From the NCBI RefSeq assembly GCF_016629525.1, contig NZ_AP024269.1, forward strand, positions 3,472,001 through 3,536,000: a stretch of DNA of 64,000 bases, read 5' to 3'. The position numbers and the translations under genes are program-made. Position 1 is the first letter of the stretch. Each line of letters opens with the position of its first letter. This document shows, piece after piece, positions 56,190-64,000 of the stretch. The DNA comes from Kaistia sp. 32K (GTDB lineage: Bacteria > Pseudomonadota > Alphaproteobacteria > Rhizobiales > Kaistiaceae). The notes under the pieces are model-generated. The model was not told where the DNA came from. It saw only the letters and a list, made by a program, of their open reading frames with translations, and made no database searches.

Positions 56190-56819
56190 CTACCCGCCGA
56201 CATGCACCCAGGCATAGGCGAAGAGGCCGATGACGCCGAGGAGGAGGCCGCCGAGGAAGGCCGAGACGATCCAGCCGGTATTGGCGCGCGCCGGCGGCGG
56301 CGTGACGGGCTGCGATTCCGGCACCTGGCGGCCGAGCGTGCGGCGGCCGGGGCGCGCATCCTGCTGCGCAGCGCGCTGGATCAGCCAGTCGCCCTCCAGC
56401 GCCCGTTCGCGCTCGATGACGCGCTCGGCGACATAGTGCATGACGCAATCGGCCATGTCGTCGAGGTCGGCCGTCTCGAGGATGACCGTGCGGCCGAGCC
56501 TTGTATCCTTCAGGAAGCGATAGGTGCGACGGTCGCGCGCCATGCTGACGAAGGCCGTCATGTCGATCCAGAAGCGCGGCTGGCTGCCGGTATCGATGGC
56601 GGCGACGAACTGGTCGTCGCCCTCGGGCACCTCGGCGAAGACGCCCTCGAGCGCCTCGACCAGCATCTCGAGCCGCGCCCGTTCCGTATCGCGCAGTTCC
56701 ACCACGACATCGGCTCGCTCTGCTTCGGCCAGACGGACCTTGCGGATCGCGTCGGCGAGATTGCGGACGTTGGACGCCGACCCGCGTTCCGGCCCGCGCC
56801 TGCCGCTTGCGTCGTTCAT
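56190..56819 (-). CDS. Conserved hypothetical protein with C-terminal membrane anchor
   Basis: A 209-residue protein. The N-terminal 150 residues are soluble and helical-strand mixed (VRNLADAIRKVRLAEAERAD, FVAAIDTGSQPRFWIDMTAF, VILETADLDDMADCVMHYVA), followed by a basic linker and one C-terminal membrane helix (GWIVSAFLGGLLLGVIGLFA). The tail-anchored layout and the RDRRTYRFLKDTRLGR segment match uncharacterised rhizobial proteins; I do not recognise a named family. ATG at 56819 is preferred over an in-frame ATG at 56885. Divergent from the ybaK-like gene. Confidence 0.7.
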   Translation of the reverse strand: MNDASGRRGPERGSASNVRNLADAIRKVRLAEAERADVVVELRDTERARLEMLVEALEGVFAEVPEGDDQFVAAIDTGSQPRFWIDMTAFVSMARDRRTYRFLKDTRLGRTVILETADLDDMADCVMHYVAERVIERERALEGDWLIQRAAQQDARPGRRTLGRQVPESQPVTPPPARANTGWIVSAFLGGLLLGVIGLFAYAWVHVGG

Positions 56820-56929
56820 CCGTTGACTCCGAACCAGGGCGACGATCTTCTCTCTGTCTTTAGCAAATCCGACGCCCCGGCGCATCTACCGATCGCCACG
56901 GGCGCGGCAAGGCTCAGAGGGGGACGACC

Positions 56930-57406
56930 ATGACCGAGCTTTCCGGCCCCGTGCTCCGGGTCGCCGAGGCAGCAAGATCCTTCGGCCTCGACATCGCGCT
57001 CCGCGTCATGCCGGCCTCGACCCGCACGGCGGAGGAAGCGGCGGCGGCGTGCGAATGCTCGGTCGGCGAGATCGTCAAGTCGCTGGTGTTTCGCGGCGTG
57101 ACAAGCGGCGCGCCGATCCTGCTCCTCGTCTCCGGCTCCAACCGGGTCGACGAGAAGAAGGTTGCCACGACGATCGGCGAGCCGATCGAGCGGCCGGATG
57201 CCGCCTTCGTGCGCGCCGCGACGGGCTTCGCCATCGGCGGCATTCCGCCCTTCGCCCATTCGACCCGGCTCGCCTGCTGGTTCGACCGCGACCTTTTGGC
57301 GTTCGAGCGCGTCTTCGCGGCGGCGGGAACGCCGCATGCGCTGTTCGCCGTGAGCCCGGCCGCGCTGCAACGAGCGATCGAAGCGCCCGCGATCGCCATG
57401 GGGTGA
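56930..57406 (+). CDS. YbaK/EbsC family aminoacyl-tRNA deacylase
   Basis: A 158-residue editing-domain protein: CSVGEIVKSLVFRGVTSGAP carries the lysine of the active site, followed by LLVSGSNRVDEKKVATTIGE and TGFAIGGIPPFAHSTRLACW with the GIPP motif, and a C-terminal FDRDLLAFERVFAAAGTPHA. Relatives remove wrongly attached amino acids (for example Cys or Ala from tRNA-Pro). Which substrate is preferred here is not clear. GAGGGGGA precedes the ATG. Separate from the SBP gene downstream by 106 bases. Confidence 0.9.
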   Translation: MTELSGPVLRVAEAARSFGLDIALRVMPASTRTAEEAAAACECSVGEIVKSLVFRGVTSGAPILLLVSGSNRVDEKKVATTIGEPIERPDAAFVRAATGFAIGGIPPFAHSTRLACWFDRDLLAFERVFAAAGTPHALFAVSPAALQRAIEAPAIAMG

Positions 57407-57512
57407 CGCCCCCCGCGACGATCCATCCCGGGAAAACTGCGGAACGGCTTGAGATCGCCTGATTTCTGGGGATGATCCGCGCCGGGTCGGGATGGAATAC
57501 GGAGAAATGAGA

Positions 57513-59495
57513 ATGCGATTCGCCTGGATCGCCGGCGTGATGCTCGCGGCGACCGCCGTGGTGCCCGCCAGCGCCGACGTGATCTACCCGCGCGGGCTGG
57601 TGCGGGCTCCGGAGACGCTCGACCCGCAGAAGGCCGCGACCTTCAACGAGACCCCCATCCTCTACGACCTGTTCGAAGGCCTGGTGACGCTCGACGCCGG
57701 GGGCCGCCCGATCCCGGGCGCGGCCGAAAACTGGACCATCTCGCCGGACGGCCGCGTCTACACCTTCACGCTCCGCCCCGACGCGCGCTGGTCGAACGGC
57801 GACGTCGTCAAGGCTTCCGATTTCGTCGCCTCGTTCCGCCGGCTGTTCACGCCGGCGACCGGCGCGACCGAGACCGGCCCCCTCCTCGTCATCCAGAACG
57901 CCAACGCCGTGCAGCAGGGCAGCGCGAAGCCCGAGACGCTCGGCGTCGCCGCTCCCGACGCGACGACGCTGGAGATCACGCTGGAACGGCCGGTGCCGAC
58001 CTTCCTGCTGCGGCTGGCGCTGCCGGTGGCGCTGCCCGTCAATGTCGCGACGATCAAGAAGCTCGGCGCCGATTTCGGCTCGACCGGCAAGATCGTCTCG
58101 AACGGCGCCTATCGCCTCGCGGCCATCGACAAGAAGGACGGCTATATTCTCGTCAAGAACGCGCGCTTCCGCGACGCCAAGGCGATGCCGATCGACAGCG
58201 TCGTCTACAAGCCGTTCGAAAGCCCGGCCGACTGCGTCGAGGCCTTCCGCGCCAAGACCGTGCTCTCCTGCCCGGACGTGCCAACCGAGACCCTGCAGGA
58301 CCTGCGCGGCGAATTCGGCGCAGCCCTGCGCCTCGCGCCCTATCCCGGCACCTATTATTACGCGTTCAACACGACGAAGAAGCCGTTCGACAACATCGTC
58401 GTCCGCCGCGCGCTGTCGATGGCGATCGACCGCCCGGCGCTGGCCAGCGCGGTCTGGTCGGGCGCCATGATCCCGACCGAGACGCTGGTGCCGGCCGAGC
58501 TCTCCGGCATTCCCGCGAAGACGCCGGAGCCGATTGAGATCCGCCGCGCCGAAGCGCGCCAGCTGCTCGAAGCGGCCGGATTCGGAGCGGCGCCGGAAGC
58601 GGTGGCACCGGAAGCGACTCCGACAAAGGAAACGGCCAAGCCAGCCGACATCCAGGCAGCCGATATCCAGGCTCCGGACGCCAAATCTTCGGACAGCAAG
58701 TCGACGGACCTCAAGCCGGCTGACACCAAGGCTGCCGATGCCAAGCCTTCGACGGTCGAGCCCTCGGCGGTCGAGCCTTCGAGCGTGAAGCCCGACGGCG
58801 CGCCGGCCAACGCCGGCAAGGCCGATCCTGCCGACGGCAAGGAAGCCAGCCAGGAAGCCAAGGCGGCGGATACCGCGCCCGCCGGCGAAGTCTCGGACAA
58901 GGCCGGCACTGAGGCGACAAAGCACGAGGACGAGCCCCAGTCGGCGGAAGCCTCCGACAGCCAATCGGCTGATATCAAGGTGGCAGAAGCCAAGCCTGCC
59001 GCGCCGGCCGGCCCGCAGCCCCTGACGCTGACGATCCGCGTCGGCACCGGCATGGGGCACGAGGAAACGGCGCGCGCCATCGCGGCGCAGTGGAAGGCGA
59101 TCAGCGTCGAGGCGACGGTAGTGACCGAGCCGAACGCCGCGCATTTCGCGAGATTGCGCGACGGCGGCGATTTCGACGTCGCCCGCACCGGCTGGATCGC
59201 CGACGAGATCGACCCGATCGACCTGCTGACGGTGCTGCGGAGCGACAATGTCCGCTTCAACTATCCGCGCTATCGCAATCCCGGCTACGACCAGTTGCTC
59301 GACCAGGCCGCGACCGAGATGGACATGGACAAGCGGCTGAAGGACCTCAATACCGCCTCCGCCATGCTGGCCGGCGACGCGCCGATCCTGCCGCTGCTCG
59401 GCTATGTCTCGCTGTCGCTGGTGTCGCCGACGCTCGGCGGCTGGCAGGACAACCCGCGCAACGTTCACCCGACGCGCTTCATGACGGTGAACTGA
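57513..59495 (+). CDS. Oligopeptide-type ABC transporter substrate-binding protein with long internal low-complexity insertion
   Basis: A 660-residue periplasmic binding protein (OppA/SBP family 5): signal peptide (FAWIAGVMLAATAVVPASA), then AAENWTISPDGRVYTFTLRP, DVVKASDFVASFRRLFTPAT and RALSMAIDRPALASAVWSGA in the first part and QPLTLTIRVGTGMGHEETAR, RTGWIADEIDPIDLLTVLRS in the last. Between them, at about residues 359-500, lies an alanine/lysine/aspartate/proline repeat that ordinary OppA proteins (about 530) lack. ATG at 57513 has GGAG at the right distance; earlier ATGs do not. No permease or ATPase genes adjoin. Ends at a strong stem-loop. Confidence 0.9.
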   Translation: MRFAWIAGVMLAATAVVPASADVIYPRGLVRAPETLDPQKAATFNETPILYDLFEGLVTLDAGGRPIPGAAENWTISPDGRVYTFTLRPDARWSNGDVVKASDFVASFRRLFTPATGATETGPLLVIQNANAVQQGSAKPETLGVAAPDATTLEITLERPVPTFLLRLALPVALPVNVATIKKLGADFGSTGKIVSNGAYRLAAIDKKDGYILVKNARFRDAKAMPIDSVVYKPFESPADCVEAFRAKTVLSCPDVPTETLQDLRGEFGAALRLAPYPGTYYYAFNTTKKPFDNIVVRRALSMAIDRPALASAVWSGAMIPTETLVPAELSGIPAKTPEPIEIRRAEARQLLEAAGFGAAPEAVAPEATPTKETAKPADIQAADIQAPDAKSSDSKSTDLKPADTKAADAKPSTVEPSAVEPSSVKPDGAPANAGKADPADGKEASQEAKAADTAPAGEVSDKAGTEATKHEDEPQSAEASDSQSADIKVAEAKPAAPAGPQPLTLTIRVGTGMGHEETARAIAAQWKAISVEATVVTEPNAAHFARLRDGGDFDVARTGWIADEIDPIDLLTVLRSDNVRFNYPRYRNPGYDQLLDQAATEMDMDKRLKDLNTASAMLAGDAPILPLLGYVSLSLVSPTLGGWQDNPRNVHPTRFMTVN

Positions 59496-59508
59496 AGAGC
59501 CGCAATCC

Positions 59509-59545
59509 GATCCTTTCACCGCCTGTCTGAAGCGGTGAAAGGATC
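59509..59545. terminator. Perfect inverted repeat after the binding-protein gene (terminator-like)
   Basis: 14-base arms GATCCTTTCACCGC and GCGGTGAAAGGATC with a 9-base loop, starting 13 bases after the stop codon and between convergent genes. No T-run follows, so intrinsic termination is uncertain. Confidence 0.6.
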
Positions 59546-59601
59546 CGGATACGGCTCAAATTATCAGGCGCGAACCAGGATTTGCTTCGCTCGAAGACGC
59601 G

Positions 59602-59868
59602 CTAGCGACAGGCGACGTAATGGCGGCGGCCATATTCGTCGCGCCAGTAGCAGCGGCCGGTCGTCGCGTCGGCGATGATCGCGCCGGTGACCGCGCCGAC
59701 GCCAGCGCCGATCAGCGCGCCACCCGCCTTGCCGGTCGCGAGGCCGCCGATCGCGGCGCCCGTGGCACCGCCGAGCAATGCCGCATCGCCCGTTCGCGAG
59801 CCGGTCGTGCAACCGGCCAGAATGGCGCCCGACAGGGCGAAAGCGATCACGAGCGGGGCTCTCTTCAT
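59602..59868 (-). CDS. Glycine-zipper lipoprotein, first paralogue
   Basis: An 88-residue lipoprotein: signal ending in LAGC, then a glycine-zipper region (LLGGATGAAIGGLATGKAGG, LIGAGVGAVTGAIIADATTG) and a C-terminal RCYWRDEYGRRHYVACR with two cysteines. This resembles small outer-membrane glycine-zipper (YMGG/17 kDa antigen-like) proteins. Role unknown, probably envelope structure. ATG at 59868 with AGAGGTAGA upstream. Its paralogue lies 204 bases upstream on the same strand. Confidence 0.85.
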   Translation of the reverse strand: MKRAPLVIAFALSGAILAGCTTGSRTGDAALLGGATGAAIGGLATGKAGGALIGAGVGAVTGAIIADATTGRCYWRDEYGRRHYVACR

Positions 59869-60024
59869 CTCTACCTCCTCTGACGCGGCGCGATCCGCCC
59901 AACCTATCGGTTCCGGGCGGCGCGTCCGGCTGCACCATGCCATTTGGTAATGCGGAGCTCCCGGATCAGTTCCGGCCGGATCGGTCCGGACGCGTACGGA
60001 AACGCGCGCGCGCGGCCAAAAAGA

Positions 60025-60051
60025 AACGGCCGGGACGAGGTCCCGGCCGTT
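60025..60051 (-). terminator. Rho-independent terminator between the two lipoprotein genes
   Basis: 11-base stem AACGGCCGGGA / TCCCGGCCGTT with loop CGAGG, about 20 bases after the stop of the upstream (minus-strand) paralogue, followed in that direction by TCTTTTT. It shows that the two paralogues are separate transcripts. Confidence 0.85.
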
Positions 60052-60072
60052 CCAACAAATCAAGAAAACAAA

Positions 60073-60336
60073 TTAGCGGCAGGACGTGTAGTGACGACGA
60101 CCGCGATCGTCCTTCCAGTAGCAACGGCCGGTGGCGTCGGCGATGATCGCGCCCGACACGGCACCGATGCCGGCGCCGATCGCAGCCGCGCCGACGCTGC
60201 CGCCTGCGAGACCACCGATGGCCGCACCGGCGAGACCGCCGACGACGGCACCGTCACCGGCACGCGAGCCGGTGGTGCAGCCTGCAACCACAGCGCCGAG
60301 GGCGACGAGCATTACGAGCGTAGAAGCCTTCTTCAT
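60073..60336 (-). CDS. Glycine-zipper lipoprotein, second paralogue
   Basis: An 87-residue lipoprotein built like its neighbour: lipobox VAGC, glycine-zipper stretch (VVGGLAGAAIGGLAGGSVGA, then AIGAGIGAVSGAIIADATGR) and C-terminal CYWKDDRGRRHYTSCR. The two mature sequences are near-identical in layout, which indicates a local duplication. ATG at 60336 gives the signal; AGGAGA lies a few bases upstream. It is followed by a terminator. Function unknown. Confidence 0.85.
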   Translation of the reverse strand: MKKASTLVMLVALGAVVAGCTTGSRAGDGAVVGGLAGAAIGGLAGGSVGAAAIGAGIGAVSGAIIADATGRCYWKDDRGRRHYTSCR

Positions 60337-60600
60337 CAATATCTCCTGTCCACATGAACCCCCGAGAGCGACCGCCAAGGACGAAGAGAACCGGCGGCTT
60401 CCCTCACAACGGCGCTCGACCCATTTCCGCTCCGCGATCGCATGGATCACAGACGGTCAGGGTCGCGGCCATGCACCCGCCCCCCTTGAAGGGTCAGTCA
60501 GGCTCGAAGTCAAGCTAGCTGGTCCGGAGGGCACAGAGAAGAGGCAACCCGGCCATGGGCCGGATCGCCCCTTCCAATTGTCGCAATCGATGCAAAAAGG

Positions 60601-61893
60601 TCAGACAATGCCGCTGGAACTGCCGCCGGTGGACGGCCTTTCGGCTGACACCCTCGCCCTATAGCCGGATGCGCGATAGACGCCGATCGGATCGATCGCG
60701 CCGCCCTTGGCCAGCCGCGCCTTGGCGAGAATCGGGCCGACATCCGTGGTGAAGGCACGCTTCAGCGTCTGATTCGCCATCAATACATCGTTCGCCTGCT
60801 GATGTTCGCCGAGTCCCGCGCGATCGACGATGAGCGCCTGCGCATAGGCGCGCAGGATCTCGATCGCGCTCGCCATCAGGCTCTCGATCGGGTCGGTGAC
60901 GTTGTGCGACTGGTCGATCATGTAGGCAGGGTCGAAGGCCCTGGCCTTGCGGTATTCGGCGTCGACCAGCTCGTTGAAAACGAGGAAGAGCTGGAACGGA
61001 TTGATCGAGCCAGCATCGAGATCGTCGTCGCCATATTTCGAATCGTTGAAGTGGAAGCCGGCGAGCTTCCCGAACTGGATCAGCCGCGCGACGATCATCT
61101 CGATGTTGACGTTCGGCGCATGGTGGCCGAGGTCGACCAGACAGAACGCCTTCGGGCCGAGCTCCTGGGCGATCAGATAGTTGGTGCCCCAGTCCTGCAC
61201 GACGGTCGAGTAGAAAGCCGGCTCATAGAGCTTGTGCTCGGTGAAGACGCGCCAATCGTCCGGCAGCGCGCGGTAGACGGATTTCATCGCCTCGAGATAG
61301 CGCTCGAACGCGCCGGTGAAGTTCGACTGACCGGGGAAGTTGGAGCCGTCGCCGATCCACACCGTCAGCGCCTTCGAGCCCAGCACCTTGCCGATCTCGA
61401 TCGTCTCGATGTTGTGCTCGATCGCCTGCTGGCGGACGGCCGCGTCGGTGTGCGACAGCGAGCCGAATTTATAAGAGAGCTTCTGGTCCCTGGCGTCGGA
61501 AAAGGTGTTCGAGTTCATCGCGTCAAAGCCGAGGCCGAGCGCGTCGGCATGCGCCTTGAGCGCCTTCGGGTCCGCCTTGTCCCAGGGATTGTGCAAGGAG
61601 ACGTTGGGCGTGGCGCGGGTCAGCTGGTTGATGACGGCGCAATCGTCGAGCTTCTCGAAGATGCCGCGCGGCTCGCCGGGGCCGGCGAAGCGGGCGAAGC
61701 GCGTGCCGCCGGTGCCGACGCCCCAGGACGGCACGGCGACGGAGAAGGCCGCGACCTTGCGCGTGATCGCATCGATGTCGAGGCCGCGCCGGTCCAGCTG
61801 TTCGCCGAGCGAGGCATAGTCATTGGCGAGCGCCGCGTCCCCGGCCTTGTTCTGCTCGGCGAGCAAGTCTGCGGAAATCGGAAGATCGGTCAT
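60601..61893 (-). CDS. rhaI: L-rhamnose isomerase, RhaI type (rhizobial)
   Basis: A 430-residue xylose-isomerase-like TIM-barrel enzyme for L-rhamnose to L-rhamnulose. VSLHNPWDKADPKALKAHAD, ALTVWIGDGSNFPGQSNF, VFTEHKLYEPAFYSTVVQDW and FCLVDLGHHAPNVNIEMIVA hold the metal-binding acidic and histidine residues; HFNDSKYGDDDLDAGSINPF is also typical. This is the RhaI form of Rhizobium and Pseudomonas, not E. coli RhaA. It lies 163 bases after the rhaD gene on the same strand, separated by a repeat. Other rha genes (transport, kinase, regulator) must lie beyond 64 kb if present. Confidence 0.93.
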   Translation of the reverse strand: MTDLPISADLLAEQNKAGDAALANDYASLGEQLDRRGLDIDAITRKVAAFSVAVPSWGVGTGGTRFARFAGPGEPRGIFEKLDDCAVINQLTRATPNVSLHNPWDKADPKALKAHADALGLGFDAMNSNTFSDARDQKLSYKFGSLSHTDAAVRQQAIEHNIETIEIGKVLGSKALTVWIGDGSNFPGQSNFTGAFERYLEAMKSVYRALPDDWRVFTEHKLYEPAFYSTVVQDWGTNYLIAQELGPKAFCLVDLGHHAPNVNIEMIVARLIQFGKLAGFHFNDSKYGDDDLDAGSINPFQLFLVFNELVDAEYRKARAFDPAYMIDQSHNVTDPIESLMASAIEILRAYAQALIVDRAGLGEHQQANDVLMANQTLKRAFTTDVGPILAKARLAKGGAIDPIGVYRASGYRARVSAERPSTGGSSSGIV

Positions 61894-61965
61894 GCGCGGT
61901 TCCTCCCCGAACCTTCGTTTCTTATGGAGCGACCCGCTCGGGAGCGAGCCGAGATCCAGCCTTCT

Positions 61966-62046
61966 CCGTCATCCCCGCGAAGGCGGGGATCCATTCAGCC
62001 AGAGGCCTCGGCTGAATGGATCCCGGGTCAAGCCCGGGATGACGGC
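61966..62046. repeat. Intergenic repeat family A, copy 8 (short)
   Basis: Outer CCGTCATCCCCGCGAAGGCG and CCCGGGATGACGG, and a perfect inner stem GGATCCATTCAGCC / GGCTGAATGGATCC around a 9-base loop. Whole element is nearly one long palindrome. Lies between rhaD and rhaI. Confidence 0.85.
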
Positions 62047-62056
62047 AGGGTCTGTC

Positions 62057-64000
62057 TCAGCGGGCAAAGCTGATCACGTTGCCCGCATCGACATTGATGA
62101 TGTTGCCGGTCGACTTGTTCGAGAGATCGGCGGCGAGGAAATAGGCGGCCTCGGCGATGTCCTCCGGGAACACGCTGCGCTTCAAAAGCGAGCGGTTGCG
62201 GTAGAACTCCTCGAGATCGTCCTCGCCGACCTTGTTCGACTGGGCGCGCTGCTGGCGCCATTCGCCCTGCCAGATCTTCGAGCCGCGCAGCACCGCGTCG
62301 GGATTGATCGTGTTGACGCGGATGCCGAACGGCGCGCCCTCCAGCGCCAGGCAGCGGGCGAGATGGATCTCGGCCGCCTTGGCGGTGCAATAGGCCGAGG
62401 CGCCGGCCGACGCCGCGAGGCCGTTCTTCGACGCGATGAAGACGATCGAGCCACCGAGCTTCTGCGTCTTCATGATCCGGTAGGCGGCGCGGGAGACGAG
62501 GAAATAGCCGGTCGCGAGGATCGCGATGTTCTTGTCCCAGGTCTCCAGCGTCGTCTCCTCGAACGGCGCGGCGGAGGAGATGCCGGCATTGGAGACGAGG
62601 ATGTCGATGCCGCCATACTCGATCAGCGTGTCGTGGAACGCCTTGTCGACCGCGCCCTCGCTGGTGACGTTGGCGATGACGCCGCGGATGTTGTCCTTGC
62701 CGAACTTGGCGCCGAGGCCGGAGACGGTCGTATCGAGCGCCGCCTGGTCGATGTCGGCGACCACGACGACCGCGCCTTCCTGCAGGTAGCGGACGGCGGT
62801 GGCCGAGCCGATGCCGCCGGCGCCGCCGGTGATGAAGGCGATGCGGCCGGCGAGCGACTTCGGCTTCGGCATGCGCTGCAGCTTGGCCTCTTCGAGCAGC
62901 CAGTACTCGATATCGAAGGCCTCCTGCTCATGCAGCCCGACATAGGTCGAGACCGTCGAGGCGCCGCGCATCACGTTGATGGCGTTGACGTAGAACTCGC
63001 CGGCGATGCGGGCGGTGGCCTTGTCGCGGGCAAAGGTGATCATGCCGACGCCGGGCACCAGATAGACGACGGCGTTGGGATCGCGCATCGCCGGGCTGTC
63101 GGCATGCTTGCAACGGTCGTAATAGGCCGCATAGTCGGCGCGGTAGGCGTCGAGCGCGCCATCGAGGCCTTCCAGCACGGCGTCCAGATTGTCCCTGGCC
63201 GGATCATAGTCGACGACCAGCGGACGGATCTTGGTGCGCAGGAAATGATCGGGGCAGGACGTGCCAAGGGCCGCCAAAGAGCGAAGCTGAGCGGAATTGA
63301 CGAATTCGAGCACGGCCGGCTGGTCGTCGAAATGACCGATCTTCGATTCCTGCTTCCCGATGCGGCCGCGGATCTCAGGCATCAGGCTCGCTGCGACGGC
63401 GCGGCGCTTCTCGGCGTCGAGCGACTGCGCGACGGCGCCGCCGAAGATCGCCTTGCCCTTCGTCTCGCTCGCGAACCAGGCGATCGCCTTGTTGATGATC
63501 TCGAGCGTCAGCTCATAGGCTTCCTTGGAGGTGTCGGCCCAGGTGAACAGGCCATGGCTTTCGAGCACGACGCCCTTGGCGTTGGGGTTCTCGGTGGCGA
63601 ATTTCGACAGCCAGAGGCCGAGCTCGAAACCGGGCCGCTTCCAGGGCAGCCAGCCGATCGTGTCGCCATAGATCTGCTTCGTCAGTTCCTTCGAATTCTC
63701 CGACGCGGCGATGGCGATGATCGCGTCGGGATGCATGTGGTCGACATGCCTGTAGGGCACATAGGCGTGCAGCGGCGTATCGATCGAGGCCGCGCGGGGG
63801 TTCAGGTTGAAGGTGCAATGCGGCAGGTAGCCGACCATCTCGTCCTCGTGCTCGAGGCCGCGATAGATGCCCTTCAGCGCTTCGAGCTTGTCCTGGTAGA
63901 GGGTGGCGAAACCGTCGAGCTTCATCGAACCGACGTCGCCGCCCGAACCCTTGACCCAGAGCACGGTCGCATCCTGTCCCGTCAGCGGATCCTTCTCGGT
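62057..64000 (-). CDS. rhaD: Bifunctional rhamnulose-1-phosphate aldolase/short-chain dehydrogenase (5' end outside window)
   Basis: 648 visible residues of a fused enzyme of about 700; the start lies beyond 64000. The N-terminal class II aldolase part has LWVKGSGGDVGSM, HVDHMHPDAIIAIAASEN and VLESHGLFTWADTSKEAY. The C-terminal SDR part has TGGAGGIGSATAV, ILVSNAG and the active-site YCTAK. In Rhizobium this protein (RhaD) both splits rhamnulose 1-phosphate and oxidises lactaldehyde. It is upstream of rhaI in the direction of transcription. Confidence 0.95.
   Translation of the reverse strand, partial: TEKDPLTGQDATVLWVKGSGGDVGSMKLDGFATLYQDKLEALKGIYRGLEHEDEMVGYLPHCTFNLNPRAASIDTPLHAYVPYRHVDHMHPDAIIAIAASENSKELTKQIYGDTIGWLPWKRPGFELGLWLSKFATENPNAKGVVLESHGLFTWADTSKEAYELTLEIINKAIAWFASETKGKAIFGGAVAQSLDAEKRRAVAASLMPEIRGRIGKQESKIGHFDDQPAVLEFVNSAQLRSLAALGTSCPDHFLRTKIRPLVVDYDPARDNLDAVLEGLDGALDAYRADYAAYYDRCKHADSPAMRDPNAVVYLVPGVGMITFARDKATARIAGEFYVNAINVMRGASTVSTYVGLHEQEAFDIEYWLLEEAKLQRMPKPKSLAGRIAFITGGAGGIGSATAVRYLQEGAVVVVADIDQAALDTTVSGLGAKFGKDNIRGVIANVTSEGAVDKAFHDTLIEYGGIDILVSNAGISSAAPFEETTLETWDKNIAILATGYFLVSRAAYRIMKTQKLGGSIVFIASKNGLAASAGASAYCTAKAAEIHLARCLALEGAPFGIRVNTINPDAVLRGSKIWQGEWRQQRAQSNKVGEDDLEEFYRNRSLLKRSVFPEDIAEAAYFLAADLSNKSTGNIINVDAGNVISFAR

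Overview
This window looks like a piece of a GC-rich alphaproteobacterial chromosome, most likely from the Hyphomicrobiales (Rhizobiales). The reasons are the gene orders (ybjN-proC-tetR; ubiK//lgt-midA-pgeF-lipoprotein-prs; hemF-trmL near petABC; mtnP-apt; DUF1285-NUDIX-DUF6111-cca divergent from moxR-DUF58-DUF4159), the rhizobial type of rhamnose genes (RhaI and a fused RhaD aldolase/dehydrogenase), a CtrA-type box upstream of minCDE, and a short palindromic element that resembles intergenic repeats of rhizobia. Genus cannot be fixed from the sequence alone. No tRNA, rRNA, CRISPR array, transposase or prophage gene was recognised; most of the window is conserved core genome.

Layout. 1-4.4 kb: end of an SRPBCC protein, an ECF42-like sigma factor with a C-terminal helical extension, slyX, a divergent SDR/LysR pair and a DUF4126 membrane protein. 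4.5-6.7 kb: minCDE (minus strand) with a CtrA-like box and further TTAAC motifs. 6.7-11.4 kb: luciferase-like monooxygenase, lepB, MFS exporter, cold-shock gene with a structured leader. 11.7-15.4 kb: ybjN, proC, tetR, csaA-like and a two-domain VOC protein. 16-20 kb: a MarR / response regulator / sensor kinase triad with 4-base stop-start overlaps, divergent from a branched-chain aminotransferase. 20-25.6 kb: GIY-YIG-like protein, ubiK, lgt, midA, pgeF, lipoprotein, prs. 25.8-30 kb: exbB-exbD and rplY-pth-ychF. 30-35.2 kb: DUF4282-like protein, GST, apt, mtnP, hemF, trmL. 35.3-39.4 kb: two tandem paralogous ABC exporters. 39.5-43.5 kb: a monooxygenase/MarR pair around a perfect palindrome, then petABC (cytochrome bc1). 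43.6-53.3 kb: cca-DUF6111-NUDIX-DUF1285 divergent from a moxR-DUF58-DUF4159-VWA operon. 53.5-60.3 kb: GNAT, NUDIX, phosphoesterase, a tail-anchored unknown, ybaK, an oligopeptide-type binding protein with a long low-complexity insertion, and two glycine-zipper lipoproteins. 60.6-64 kb: rhaI and the 3' part of rhaD.

Functional links. The bc1 complex (petABC) may be controlled by the MarR/response-regulator pair about 22 kb away, which resembles PetP/PetR of Rhodobacter capsulatus. prs, apt and mtnP feed purine salvage and PRPP metabolism. lepB and lgt mature exported proteins and lipoproteins, several of which are encoded here. rplY, pth and ychF form a translation-linked operon.

Intergenic DNA is rich in dispersed inverted repeats of at least three families (A: ends of the GTCATCCC type; B: CATCATCCTGAGG type; C: CACCTCTCCCTGAGG type), sometimes nested or chimeric. 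The points most worth a second look are the binding protein with an insertion of about 140 residues, the CtrA-type min promoter, the MarR palindromes, a 22-codon ORF with an ideal ribosome-binding site ahead of an ABC exporter, and the composite repeats. I did not find a clearly new multi-gene system.
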